A stretch of 64,000 nucleotides of DNA, taken from positions 107,298 through 171,297 of the forward strand of contig NMRB01001401.1 in assembly GCA_002633025.1 (NCBI GenBank), given 5' to 3'. Positions within the stretch are counted from its first letter, which is position 1. Every line of letters begins with the position of its first letter. Positions 1-10,049 of this stretch are shown piece by piece. Below the pieces are notes generated by a model. That model was not told where the DNA came from. It made no database searches and worked only from the letters and a program-made list of their open reading frames with translations. The DNA comes from Notospermus geniculatus (taxonomy: Eukaryota; Nemertea; Pilidiophora; Heteronemertea; Lineidae). Made by a program: the position numbers and the translations under genes.

Positions 1-31
1 TTGCCTAACTGCTGTTGCTTTTAGACTAGAC

Positions 32-396
32 ATATGTCACCCAGTCTGGGAAAACCAGGGCCCGGTTGCACGAAACTCACGACAGCGCTATCTTGGTGTT
101 AGCGCTATCTTCATGTTAGATGACGTAAAAATCCTTTGTTCTTTTACGTCATTTAACATCAAGTTAGCGCTAACACCAAGATTAGCGCTGTCGTGAGTTT
201 CGTGCAACCGGGCCCTGGCCCAGGTCTCCAGGCGGTGACAAGGCCCTTGACTACCCTGTTAGGTCATCAACTCATTGCTGAAGAATAGCTGAATTGATTT
301 CAGCCTTTGCGGGGTAACCACTGATGTGCCCGGGTAACCATTAACCATTTCCTCCTGGGAGACTTGTGACTGGTTTTCCCAGATTGGGTCACATAT
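32..396. mobile_element. Outer inverted-repeat element with a second palindromic element inside
   Basis: Bases 32-58 and 370-396 are inverted copies, matching at 25 of 27 positions (core CTGGGAAAACCAG). They enclose about 310 bases. The palindrome at 55-218 lies against the inner edge of the left arm and shares its CCAG. The arrangement suggests one short DNA transposon inserted into, or next to the end of, another. No coding capacity is seen inside. No clear target-site duplication was found, so the outer limits are an inference. Confidence 0.45.
55..218. mobile_element. Palindromic MITE, about 164 bp
   Basis: The left arm (55-130) and right arm (141-218) are near-perfect reverse complements around a loop of about 10 bases. 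The outer ends are CCAGGGCCCGGTTGCACG and its complement. The inner arms carry TTAGCGCTA-type words and TGACGTAAAA. Single-stranded DNA or RNA from here would fold almost end to end. It encodes no protein. A full-length palindrome of this size is typical of a miniature inverted-repeat transposon moved in trans. Confidence 0.75.
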
Positions 397-2174
397 TTGC
401 TTTCATCGGCTGATGATTGATGCAAAAAATGAAACGGAATGTTGCACATTATCTCGGTCATATCAACTGAGTGTACATTTGGAACTATGTTGATTTCAGT
501 CAGGTCAGAATTGATATTTTCATGCACTCGTCCATGCCAAATGAGAAATTACAGCCTAAATGGCCAATCAAAACATTTGTTCATCATCATTGATTTTGGG
601 AATAATTCAATGTAACTGAGGCGTGTCAGTTTCCCGGGAGTTGAAAAGCTTTCAATTCATGCGACTCCATCACATTTTCCAATTTTCTGAATAGATATGA
701 GGAAATCAATTCAATGATATTTATACTCGATTGATGGAGAATGTTGCCTCAAGTTTTGCAAATATTTGTCCAGAATCCATTGATTTTCAACAGATACAAT
801 GATGCTGAAATCGTGCTTTTTTAGCTTCGCCATCTTTCTGTCATTTTCGAATGAGCAGAATGTTATGATTTTGTTGTAGGCCTAACCATATTCTCTTAAA
901 GGTGTTCATATCGGAAACTTCCCCTCTCCTGCCCCCCTCATTTGGCAGAGGGGGTGTTACGGTGCATTGGATGTCAATGGTGATGATAGGCCTGTTCTTG
1001 TTGGTACCTGGCAAAAAGGTTTGAAATTGTGGTAGACGGTGTGTATATGTTCCTAATGTGTGGAAACACAAACATTCTCAACCCTATACATGACTTATCT
1101 TATCAACATTCAAAAATCCTTGGTTACCAAATGATAATCCTGCCCCAGCCTCAATGCACAGCATAACTGTCCTATACAGCAGACAAGCAATGTTTTTGTA
1201 ACACTCAGCCCATTGTGGCTAGCTCATTCCAAAGGGTTTAGGAGTCCATCACAAGCGAACCATTCTGAGCTGGCCAGGTCCATTCACAGCAGTACCAGTC
1301 TGCTATGGGCTGTTTATGTTTGGTGCTTTGTCTGGTAGTGGAATGAAATTCTTCGTTCATGGGTGTCCATGGTCCATGGTATTGCAAAGAACGCCATCCC
1401 ACACCTCAGGATTCCCTGGGTATTTATCCAGGGTTGGGCCTAGCCAATGATTGAGAAGCCAGCGGACTTCATGAACAACGTTTTCTCGTCCATGTGTACA
1501 GAAGTTGAAGCTAGAGCAACAGTCTCGACTAGAAAGACTGAAAAAAGCATAGTGCTTCAACAACCACTTTCAACCCCTCGACCCATCTTCAGTCCAAGTG
1601 GAAGATGGTAGGATCCAATCGCAATCTCTCACCTGGCGTTATCATTGTTTCACCTGAACTATGAAGAACGCTGTTTCCTCATTTCCCTGTAGCCTTTGTT
1701 TTACTGTTGAATTGATCTGGATGAGTGAGAAAAGTCAGTCATGCTGAACATCGAAGTTGGTGCTTTGCTCCTCTTGTGTCCTTGTAACTCTGAAGTAGCG
1801 TGATCTGTTGAACATGTGGATTTTCCTTCTGAGAATCATCCTGTGGTAATCAGTGGTTCCTCGCCCTCACTTCCTTCATCACAGCCTTAATTACCTCAGG
1901 ATGATTGAAAGATTTCACGCTTCGGTTCCTTCCCATGCAAACATACTTGAGTTGGATTCTCTTAGTGTTCGGTGGTAGTAGGCATACCCCGCATCAGTTG
2001 CAAAAAGTATGTATTGGTAGATCATGCAAGGTACTTCTTAGAAAAGTACTACCGGTAACTGGAACATCATGAAACGGATTCTCTTTTATCACAGGTTTTG
2101 TTCTTTTCTTGTTTCTCTTGTCTTTGTGACTCGTCTTCACCATGCAGAAAATGGCTGTGAAGGGTTAATAATGT
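397..2174. other. No recognisable feature; intergenic or intronic
   Basis: The only open frames are short (up to 76 codons) and none resembles a known protein. No tandem or inverted repeat stands out. Scattered AGGCCTA words (for example near 879 and 983) match the rest of the window. Confidence 0.6.
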
Positions 2175-3217
2175 AGGGCCAGGCCACGCGGTAACGGAGG
2201 GACACTTTTGCTGTATTTTGCCCTGGTACTCCTATTCTGTCCAAGGCAGAGTAAAATAACTACTGGTATTTTATAAAGGCTACCTCAGGCTACAAACTGA
2301 GGGAAAAAAGTTTGGTGGCAAACAACTTCTTGGGGGTGAAATTTACAAAAAATAGGCTGGTAACGGAGGGACGCAAAATTAACNATATTTCAGCAACAGT
2401 GGAAATCATTTCCACTGACTTGTAAGGGTTTTGGGAGCTTTATAATTGAGCCTGAAAATGGTCCCTCCGTTACTGGTAACGGAGGGACAAATGAGGGACA
2501 CAAATATGAACTGGTTAAATCTAGCAAAATAAACATGCAGAACAATGTTTTATTATCTATGATGGCCTAAAAAGTTGTTTTTGGCTTGAGACAGCCCTAT
2601 AACTTTGATATCTTGGAGGTTTTAGTCAGTTTTGGATTTGTGCCCACTGTCACTGGTAACGGAGGGACAGTTTTCACCTCCTTCAAAATCATAATTCTGA
2701 AAAATAAATTCAATATTTGATTATACCACATGGAGAACCATCCCAATATGCTTTCTTTTGGAAAGTTTCCCCTCTCCAAGTGGAAATTTAATGTTTGAAA
2801 AATTGAAAAATACCGCTTTTTTGGTAACGGAGGGACAGGTCAAAATGAGAAAAAAGACATTTTTGAAAACCCTGTCAAAAAAATTCTGTGGGCTTTTATC
2901 CCAAACAACTGACTCCAATGGGATGCCTAATCATACCATCATCAGAAAAAAAGTCATCTATCCATACTTCATTGGAAGTAGTTACTCAGTAGGCCCTTTA
3001 CTATATGGTACAGAATCGAGTTGGAAAAACATCTCTTCATTTTCGTCATCAACGATGAATTCAAATGCCCATAACTTTTGTTCTAGTTGAGATAATTCAA
3101 TAATTCTTTCTGTTCTGTACAATTTGGACTCTTGGCTTAAAGATCAGGCACATTGGAAGTCAATTCATGATGTTTCAAATTTTGCTCCTGATGTCAACCT
3201 CTGCGTGGCCTGGCCCT
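2175..3217. mobile_element. 1.04-kb element with 15-bp inverted ends and internal GGTAACGGAGGGAC motifs
   Basis: AGGGCCAGGCCACGC at 2175-2189 has a perfect inverted copy at 3203-3217. Between them the 14-mer GGTAACGGAGGGAC occurs at 2190, 2359, 2475, 2655 and 2823. A reversed 13-base copy lies at 2461-2473, two bases from the 2475 copy. The first motif abuts the left end. Multiple subterminal copies of one motif are typical of transposase-binding sites in non-autonomous DNA transposons; that reading is an inference. The interior is AT-rich, with no long frame. No convincing target-site duplication was found, so the superfamily is not assigned. A single N lies inside at 2394. Confidence 0.55.
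2394..2394. other. Single ambiguous base (N)
   Basis: One N lies inside the 1-kb repeat element. The sequence on the two sides is not visibly duplicated. It may be a collapsed gap or an uncertain call. Confidence 0.9.
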
Positions 3218-4486
3218 GTAACGCGTTGCGCTGTGCAACACGTGGTGAAGTAGTCCACTGAGGATTGTCGGGATGTTGAGTGTCCTTCACAATTTGAACA
3301 TGGACACCTGCAGGAACGATCATCCTGCCTGGGTCATGTAGGTCTCTATGTGGAGATGTGCTACTGCTAAATGGCTGAGGCCAGGTCATACACAAAAGTG
3401 GTAAACTTCAGTCAATGCACAGTAAAATATAGACATGCGTGCTGACGTATACTATGACCCCCCCTGGGATTTGGTAACTTTGTCTGATTTAATGTCGTGG
3501 CATTACCAATACCATGAATATCCAAGAATGCAGGCCGGAGTTAATGTTGGATCGTCTAACTGGTGTCACGCACTGAAATCATGGAGGTTTTTGGTGACAC
3601 CGTATCATAATGTGTCATGCCATTTATTATGAGTAAGCAGGTTTTTGCCATAAAAACTGTTCATCAGATTATTGTAAAAAAAGGCCACAAAAGGAATATC
3701 TCTTTTTTCACTTTTGATAACTAAATCCGTCTAACTAAAATCTCGTGAAATATTTTTGCTTGGAGCATATTTCGTATTACTTAGCACTTAAATACCAGGA
3801 TCAAAATTCCCTATCATATCACATAATGCCACAAATTCATAGTTATCTTTTGAATTGTTGATAATCCGTGGAAAAATTCACTCTGGGTTTTCTTCTCGTT
3901 GAAGCTTAGATACTTGAACCCAAAGATGGAGTGCATATCAGTTCAGGCCAATCGGTATTCTTGTTGAACTGCCAAGTATGTTTTTTTTATAAAAGTATAC
4001 TTAAATTGAATTGATCGCATTTTCTGGCATTCTTCTCGTAAAAAGTTTCATAAATTGATGACGCCCGTGAACTATGGACCCAACAACCTGTGAAACAAAC
4101 TCAGCTTTCTTCATGGAGACTGAAGAACCACCCACTTTAATACAACCAGCAATTTTACCTCATTCAGACCAAATTATACCCTACTCCATCTGCTCTTCAA
4201 CACCTTGGTGGACAGCGTTGAAGTCTCGTCATGCATATCGGCCATTTTGTTGCGTAATCACTGTCAGAACAAAAGAGTGTCTTCGGATCTACATGTATAA
4301 CTGGCACCCCGTGGAGGTGGTTGTGACATGTACCGGTAAGCATTATACAGTGTTGTCCACACCAGTCGTCAAACAAGGGTAATGTCATCGTTAAAAACTA
4401 GTTTCTAACAGTGTGTGAAACCCTTGTTTCCCTGGTTTGGGACTCCATGGTTACACTACTCATTGCCAAGCATGTGGGGTAAGGTC
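3218..4486. other. No recognisable feature
   Basis: The stretch is AT-rich. Frames reach about 100 codons (4074-4382 on +), but that one overlaps an open frame on the opposite strand and shows no domain. No repeat structure was seen. Confidence 0.55.
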
Positions 4487-4618
4487 AAAGGCGAGCATCC
4501 TCCCACAGCAGGGCTTTGGTCTCGTTCCTCTTCATACAATGTAGATGTACACTCGCATTTGTGAGTGGATGAAGAGGAGCAAAGTAAAAACCCCTGCTGT
4601 GGGAGGATGAAAGGCGAG
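4487..4618. mobile_element. MITE family A, copy 1, with perfect 9-bp target-site duplication
   Basis: The element spans 4496-4609 with ends CATCCTCCCACAGCAGGG and the inverse. Inverted arms of about 40 bases flank a small hairpin with CACTCGC and GTGAGTG. It is bounded by the direct repeat AAAGGCGAG (4487-4495 and 4610-4618). It is non-coding. Long inverted ends with a 9-bp duplication fit a Mutator-like (MULE) non-autonomous element; the superfamily is inferred from that pattern only. Related copies lie at 9911-10040 and 30127-30240. Confidence 0.85.
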
Positions 4619-5375
4619 GTTCTTGCTTGAGTCGAAATATGAACTCTTTGCAGAGAATAACCTATGTCTTTTGTCCATACTCTTGATTTTGGGGGTTCAT
4701 TTGTTATTTTAGGGCCATATCCAATTTCTTCACCTTATGTAGTTGGTTTTTGCATGGGCCAGGCTTGTTTAGCAGTGAATCAAACCCACATGCCCACAAA
4801 ATCTCTGTCCAACTGGTAGCAGGTATCAATGCTTTTTGCCCCTGACGACGGGATTGGGAACCAATACGAAGGGTTTGCCGTACATTCAGCTGGATTAGAT
4901 GAGGTGTAAACCGTGCTTCTGGCAAGAAGCAAACATATCTGGTTCTCTGGCAACTAAAAGCTGCTTAGAAGAAAATTCTTAGTTATCATCAAGATTGGAG
5001 ATCCATTTTTTGGTTTTTCACAAATTACTCTGGAAAATTGGGTCATTACATACCAGGAAAAGTAATAATCTACCCCACAATTGTGGACACACTAATTGAT
5101 AATAATTTCCTGATAATAGGAAGGTGTGAATGAGTTCCGGCTCTATTGGTAACTGTGTAATGAAGTGACAACGAACAAGTTCCTCTGAATAAGCCGTCAG
5201 ATGAAATACTAGCCAGCTTTGATGGTGTGTAGGACATCGTGTCTCCCATAGTATTAATTATTTACCACTAATTTGTCAAACAATGGTGTTCATTAAGTTG
5301 ATGTTGTGTAATGAATGGCGTTAAGGGAAATACATCCACATTAGATACCGATAGTGCATGTCCCTTCGATTCATC
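4619..5375. other. No recognisable feature
   Basis: A short frame at 4704-4925 on the minus strand has no domain. No repeat is seen until the 18-bp array begins. Confidence 0.5.
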
Positions 5376-5555
5376 GATTGTAGGTTCATGGTCGATTGTA
5401 GGTTCACGGCCGATTGTAGGTTCATGGCGGATTGCAGGCTCACGGCCGATTGCAGGCTCACGGCCGATTGCAGGCTCACGGCGGATTGCAGGCTCACGGC
5501 TGATTGCAGGCTCATGGCCGATTGCAGGCTCACGGCCGATTGCAGGCTCACAGCT
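5376..5555. repeat. 18-bp minisatellite, ten tandem copies
   Basis: The unit is GATTGCAGGCTCACGGCC with C/T and G/C variants. Ten units fill exactly 180 bases. The first three (GATTGTAGGTTCA type) form one variant block and the later seven another, so homogenisation was partial. Because 18 is a multiple of three and the unit lacks stops, several frames stay open on both strands (a six-residue EPAIGR-type repeat on the minus strand). These frames are a by-product of the repeat, not evidence for a protein. Confidence 0.95.
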
Positions 5556-6760
5556 GGTCATGTCCCTGCCCTGTCCTGCCTGAAACAGGCAGGCGCAGTC
5601 TGTCTCAGTTAGTTTTTCAGTATGGCCCACCATGTATGAATTCATTAGAAGTCAGTTTCACAACATGGCCAACAACCAGGAGATGACCAATTATAACAAG
5701 CATTAGGAACTTGTAATTGAAAATTCCATCTGGCGTTGTAGCAATGTGATCGTTCGACCTTGCCCTGAATATTTCTCTTCAGCCAGTGATCATACATTCA
5801 TAGTGTAATAAAAATGTGGTGATGGTAATAATAATATTCTTGCTGGGTCCAATTTACTTAGTGATTTACCAACTAAATATCATTTGTTTGGGTTAATTAG
5901 TTAGTTCAACATGAAGAAACTGCCATAGTTAGAACACTTGGTAAACAAAGAAGAGATTGTGGACAACTTTTGGCATGTAGGCCCCTACACCATGGTGTCA
6001 GGAATTATACCATAAGAAGTCCTTTCCACAGCACAGTTTGTCATTTTTAAATGGGAATCACCTAGAATTTCATCACATGTCTCAGACTTTCAACCTGTTT
6101 GATAAGTCATTCTGAAACACTTGGCAAATGACCACATGACTCATCAATATTAGATAGAATATGTTTACATTCACATTTTCTGATCTTGTCAAAATCAATC
6201 TATGTAAATAAAACAATGGTATGGAATTTTTTGTTTGGTCCAAGAAATTCTTCAGATATTCTTTGGGGCAGTTTCAGTGCCAAAAAATGGATAACTACAA
6301 TACAAGCCATCATTTTCCTATGTCACAAAAAACACAACACTTTAGACCCCCTTGTTTGCTGAAGGGATCTGGGCAGCGTGGGTCAGGGGGTTGTGGACAC
6401 ATTCTCCCTGACTGATGAGTATGATTTATCTGTATTCAACAAAAAGGACAAATTTGCTTTGGTGTCTGTCAAGGAAGTGGGTTGTTGGCCATTTGCAAAT
6501 AATCCCACAACATGTCACATTGATTCAAGATAAAACAATTCAAATAATATTGTCATGTTTCAAGATGGGTAGAGATAATAGGCTACAGAGTATTCCCAAA
6601 GAGAAAATTCTTCAGCATTTTCTGTCGTAAAAAACCCTTCCTATATTTGTTTACACAATCATGACAGTGAAACATTTAAGAATCCCTTCAAGCCATATCA
6701 CTTGAGAGTGGGGCATGTTTTTCAGGGCAACAAAGTGGTCTCTAAAGACTGTTTAATCCA
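5556..6760. other. No recognisable feature
   Basis: AT-rich single-copy sequence with short frames only (6221-6415 and 6415-6630 on +). No repeat or splice-bounded frame stands out. Confidence 0.5.
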
Positions 6761-6844
6761 CACACTGTGTTTTCTTTAGTTCCCTATCCCTCCATTCCCC
6801 TGCACACTGTGTTTTCTTTAGTTCCCTATCCCTCCATTCCCCTG
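6761..6844. repeat. Perfect tandem duplication of 42 bp
   Basis: 6761-6802 and 6803-6844 are identical; the unit begins CACACTGTGTTTTC and ends CATTCCCCTG. Perfect identity implies a recent duplication or an assembly or slippage artefact. A partial third start (GCACACTGTCC) follows at about 6849. Confidence 0.95.
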
Positions 6845-8245
6845 GCATGCACACTGTCCATAGGATCTGTCTCTATGCCAGGAATGCTTATGGCTTTACT
6901 CCAACAATGGCAACCCTCATCAATATTGACTCAATGATTTAACCACTGTGGTGTCCAACATAAGCAAAGTTTAGCCCTGTGCCCTTTTTAGCCTTCCAAA
7001 AACACCCTGTGGTCAGTAGGGTCCACAGGGTTTGTTTATATTGGAAATGGGTCAATCCTGCCTGTGTTTTGCTTCTTGTCCACTCCAGAATTTCATTTGT
7101 CTATTTTTTATCCCGTGGCGACTCCTAGTGCCTCAGGTCAATTTAAATATTGACTTGGAAATGAAACTGTTTCAGATATCAAGAAATTAGTAAATTGCAT
7201 TTCCTCTGGACAGCGTTACTCTGTAATGCCATGTCGAATGATACCATGTAGGCTTAATTGGCGTATTGGCCTGAACTATGCTTTTCCAAGCTGAAGTAGG
7301 CCTATGTTACGAAGTTCAGGCCATTTCGTGGACACCAAGCATTACTTTGTACAGCCTAAGGTGGGGGTTCGGCATCACAAAGGTTAGGATCAGTGAGCTA
7401 AAGTCTGTCGTCCTTTAAATAATCAGTAGCATTGGTTACTTGGCATTACTTAGATTTTACTACATGTAGGCCCCTATAAAAAACTGTAACATTGTGTATA
7501 GGCCTAAACCATGAAATTGGAGTCGCTGTCTTTGTCACTACCGATGTCGTAGAGCATGTAATTGTTCATCGTTTTAGGCCCTTGGATTCCTTGGATAATT
7601 AGATCTTGATGATTAACTGTCGTCCAAAAACCTACACTTTGTTACCCAATGTGCAGTCACAAGCAGTCAACTGATCACCATGTAGAGTTGATAGTAGGAA
7701 GAAGGTAATGGCTGCCACCCTGAGTGTCTCACCCTTCCCGTTCATTAAACTCATTCTTGTGTATTGTCCTTCAGGTTATGGGAAGGATTCATAAATCGTG
7801 AGGATGAGTAGGCTTGTGTCAGACGGAAATGTTTCAATTGTCTATTCTGAACAAGTACTAGAAAATGAAATCATCAGAATGCCTTGACAAAGATCAGGAC
7901 ATTCTCAATGAGTTTCAAAATGTCTAAAATCATGCAGGTGTGACCAAAAGCAGACGTGGAGACAGTGTGTCATGTCTTCGCTATTCAAAATTATTGTGTG
8001 TATGCCACAGGAAGGTATGAGAAATACTTCAGGGATTATGATGTCACCTGTGATGTCATAATTGCCATGAATGAGGTCTGATTATTAGGTCGTGTTGAGT
8101 GTCATCAACTTGTCTTACTTAACCCAACACTGACATGCTAACAATTGGAAGAGACAATACTTAGCAGACGCATTCCATGGGTGTGATAATCCATGACAGT
8201 GGAATGTAAATGAGTTGAACTGTATGAAGTGAAAATTGAAGGGTT
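6845..8245. other. Mostly featureless; one small inverted repeat at 7265-7325
   Basis: ATTGGCCTGAACT (7265-7277) pairs with AGTTCAGGCCATT (7313-7325) with one mismatch, around a 35-base loop containing TAGGCCTA. It may be an eroded MITE. Nothing else is recognisable. Confidence 0.4.
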
Positions 8246-9124
8246 AGAACACCAGAATCCAGGTAAAAAAGACACTGGAAAAAAAGACACCGGAAAAAAA
8301 GACACAGTAAAAAAGACACTGGAAAAAAAGACACTGGTAAAAAAGTCACTAGAAAAAAAGACACTGGAAAAAAAGACACCGGAAAAATAGACACTGGAAA
8401 AAAAGTCAATGGAAAAATAGACACTGGGAAAAAAGAGTCACTTTTCACAAAACCATCACTCATTGTTGCATGATGAGGAAATGAACAATTCCGGCAAGAT
8501 TTCCCCATTAACCTCACCCCCCCCCCCCNGACTGCCTCTGCCTGGGGCAATTTAATCCAAGAATTTCGACATTGAAACCTATTAATTAACTACATTTAAG
8601 TTATTGGAAACATGAGGGATTTTGCACTCAAAATGTCAGATAGTTTCAGGTTGCTCTACTTTTATTGTGCTCCAATAGGCCACTTGTTTCAGTGGTGATC
8701 ACAGCTGGGAAACCACCTGCAGGATGGAGTAACTATATGAAGGCAATCATACTTGACAATGACCCACAATTCAGAGGGTACACAACTCAAGGTCCACCAT
8801 AGTCCGAAATCCCATTTAAGTCTGATATTTTTGCTCAGCTGATTTAATCAAAAACAAAACAAAATTGTGTCGTATTTCAGCTTGACACAACATGTCCAAT
8901 CCACCTATTGTGCTAACAGTACAATCTCAGGAATCCTGAATACCAGTGTCTATTTTTCCAGTGACTTTTTTACCAGTGTCTTTTTTTCCAGTGACTTTTT
9001 TACCAGTGTCTTTTTTTCCTGTGACTTTTTTACCAGTGTCTTTATTTCCAGTGTCTTTTTTACTGTGTCTTTTTTTCCAGTGTCTTTTTTTCCAGTGTCT
9101 TTTTTACCGTCTACCAGAACACCA
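8246..9124. mobile_element. TU/foldback-like transposon with arms of 15-bp tandem repeats
   Basis: The left arm (about 8262-8440) holds about eleven units of GACACTGGAAAAAAA. The right arm (about 8941-9110) holds the same array inverted. The arms match unit by unit from the outside inward: unit 3 in both is the same 14-base deletion variant GACACAGTAAAAAA, unit 5 has GGTAAAAAA, unit 6 starts GTCAC, and unit 10 is GTCA-type ending AAAAATA. The direct repeat AGAACACCA occurs at 8246-8254 and 9116-9124, each seven bases from where the arms begin to match (GGTAAAAAAG), which suits a 9-bp target duplication. The interior (about 8441-8940) has no long frame; it contains a poly-C run and an N at 8529. 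The sea urchin TU family is known, from memory, for inverted repeats with an outer domain of 15-bp repeats; membership is an inference. Confidence 0.75.
8529..8529. other. Single N at the end of a poly-C run
   Basis: A run of about twelve C ends in N. This is probably a homopolymer-limited join or base call inside the foldback element. Confidence 0.9.
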
Positions 9125-9141
9125 AAGCCTACCGCAGACGA

Positions 9142-9236
9142 CATCCTGAGAACATCAGGGGTTCTTTGTGCTCGGTCCCTACGTCTCCGAAAAGCGGTGA
9201 TGAAGGGAGCTAAGAACCCCTGATGTTCTCAGGATG
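9142..9236. mobile_element. Short palindromic MITE, 95 bp
   Basis: CATCCTGAGAACATCAGGGG (from 9142) and its inverse (ending 9236) pair perfectly over 25 bases. The flanks GCAGACGA and GCATACGG agree at 6 of 8 positions and may be a decayed target duplication. The end CATCCT resembles family A, but the arms differ. It sits 18 bases from the foldback element. Confidence 0.65.
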
Positions 9237-9422
9237 GCATACGGCACCAAAACAGGTACTGGAATGCTGAAAACTTCGTTCTAAGTTTCCCTTGGTGCCT
9301 TACATTGCTGTCAGAGCCAGCAAGAAATCTACTGTCATGTTGTACCATTGAGAAATTAGTCTGAGGTTTTTGGGCCCATGGTGGCTACAGCGTGACCTGG
9401 ATTTCTGTCTTGTGAGCAAGTG

Positions 9423-9496
9423 GAGATACTGTGAAAGAAACCTAATCCAAGATGGCCACTGCGGCAGCCATTTTGAATGCATTATGTTGCAGCATG
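9423..9496. repeat. Dispersed repeat, copy 1 (AAGATGGCC...GCCATTTT type)
   Basis: This matches 11823-11897 closely (GAGATACTGTGAAAGAAACC, then AAGATGGCCRCTG and GCAGCCATTTTGAATGC). The core AAGATGGC-GCCATTTT is itself an inverted repeat. The flanks differ, so this is an interspersed repeat. The family is not recognised. Confidence 0.75.
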
Positions 9497-9901
9497 ATAT
9501 ACTGGATTGTAAACTGATGCACACAGCATGATCCTGGCTTGTAAGCTTCTGATGATGCATGATCTGGCACGTTGTGTACAAAAGGTGTGTGAAAACCTTC
9601 AGGTCTTTTAAGTCAGACTACCATGACAATGAGCCATCAGGAGTATGTGGCATCAAACATATTTCACACCCAAGGAGATAAAGCGACAAATTCGATTACT
9701 TGTTTTCTGTCACAATCAGTTGCCCTCAGGATGAGTTTGGTGGAGTCGTGAGTCAGAACTCACGGTGCATTTTGTTTTACTCACAATGATCAGTCATATG
9801 CAAGGTATCCCTTGTCTTGTGGCGTGTCGTTTGTGGTTTGTGGTGATTGCGGAGAAAGGAACTGGTTACTCATAGATGTCCATTCTAAAGAATCATCTTT
9901 A
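9497..9901. other. No recognisable feature
   Basis: Single-copy sequence between two repeats; no frame or repeat stands out. Confidence 0.5.
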
Positions 9902-10049
9902 GCTTTGGTGCATCCTCCCATCACATGGCTTTGCCTCGCTCCTCTTCATGTGCTCGCACACAAAGGTGTAATGTTGGTGTTTTAAGGAAGATATATCCAC
10001 ACTAAGAGGAACGAGACCAAAGCCCTGTGATGGGAGGATGGCTTTGGTT
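9902..10049. mobile_element. MITE family A, copy 2, with 8-9 bp target-site duplication
   Basis: The element spans 9911-10040, with the same CATCCTCCC and GGGAGGATG ends as copy 1. Its arms contain GCTTTGCCTCGCTCCTC and GAGGAACGAGACCAAAGC. It is flanked by GCTTTGGTG on the left and GCTTTGGTT on the right (8 of 9 matching). The central loop differs from copies 1 and 3. It is non-coding. Confidence 0.85.

Noticed and set aside
5268-5686. Open frames in several phases encoding six-residue repeats (EPAIGR and others)
   Set aside because: They arise from the 18-bp array, whose period is divisible by three and whose unit lacks stops.
8161-9223. Phe/Val/Ser-rich repeat peptides such as SFFPVSFFPVSF
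   Set aside because: They are translations of the 15-bp arms of the foldback element, mirrored on both strands.
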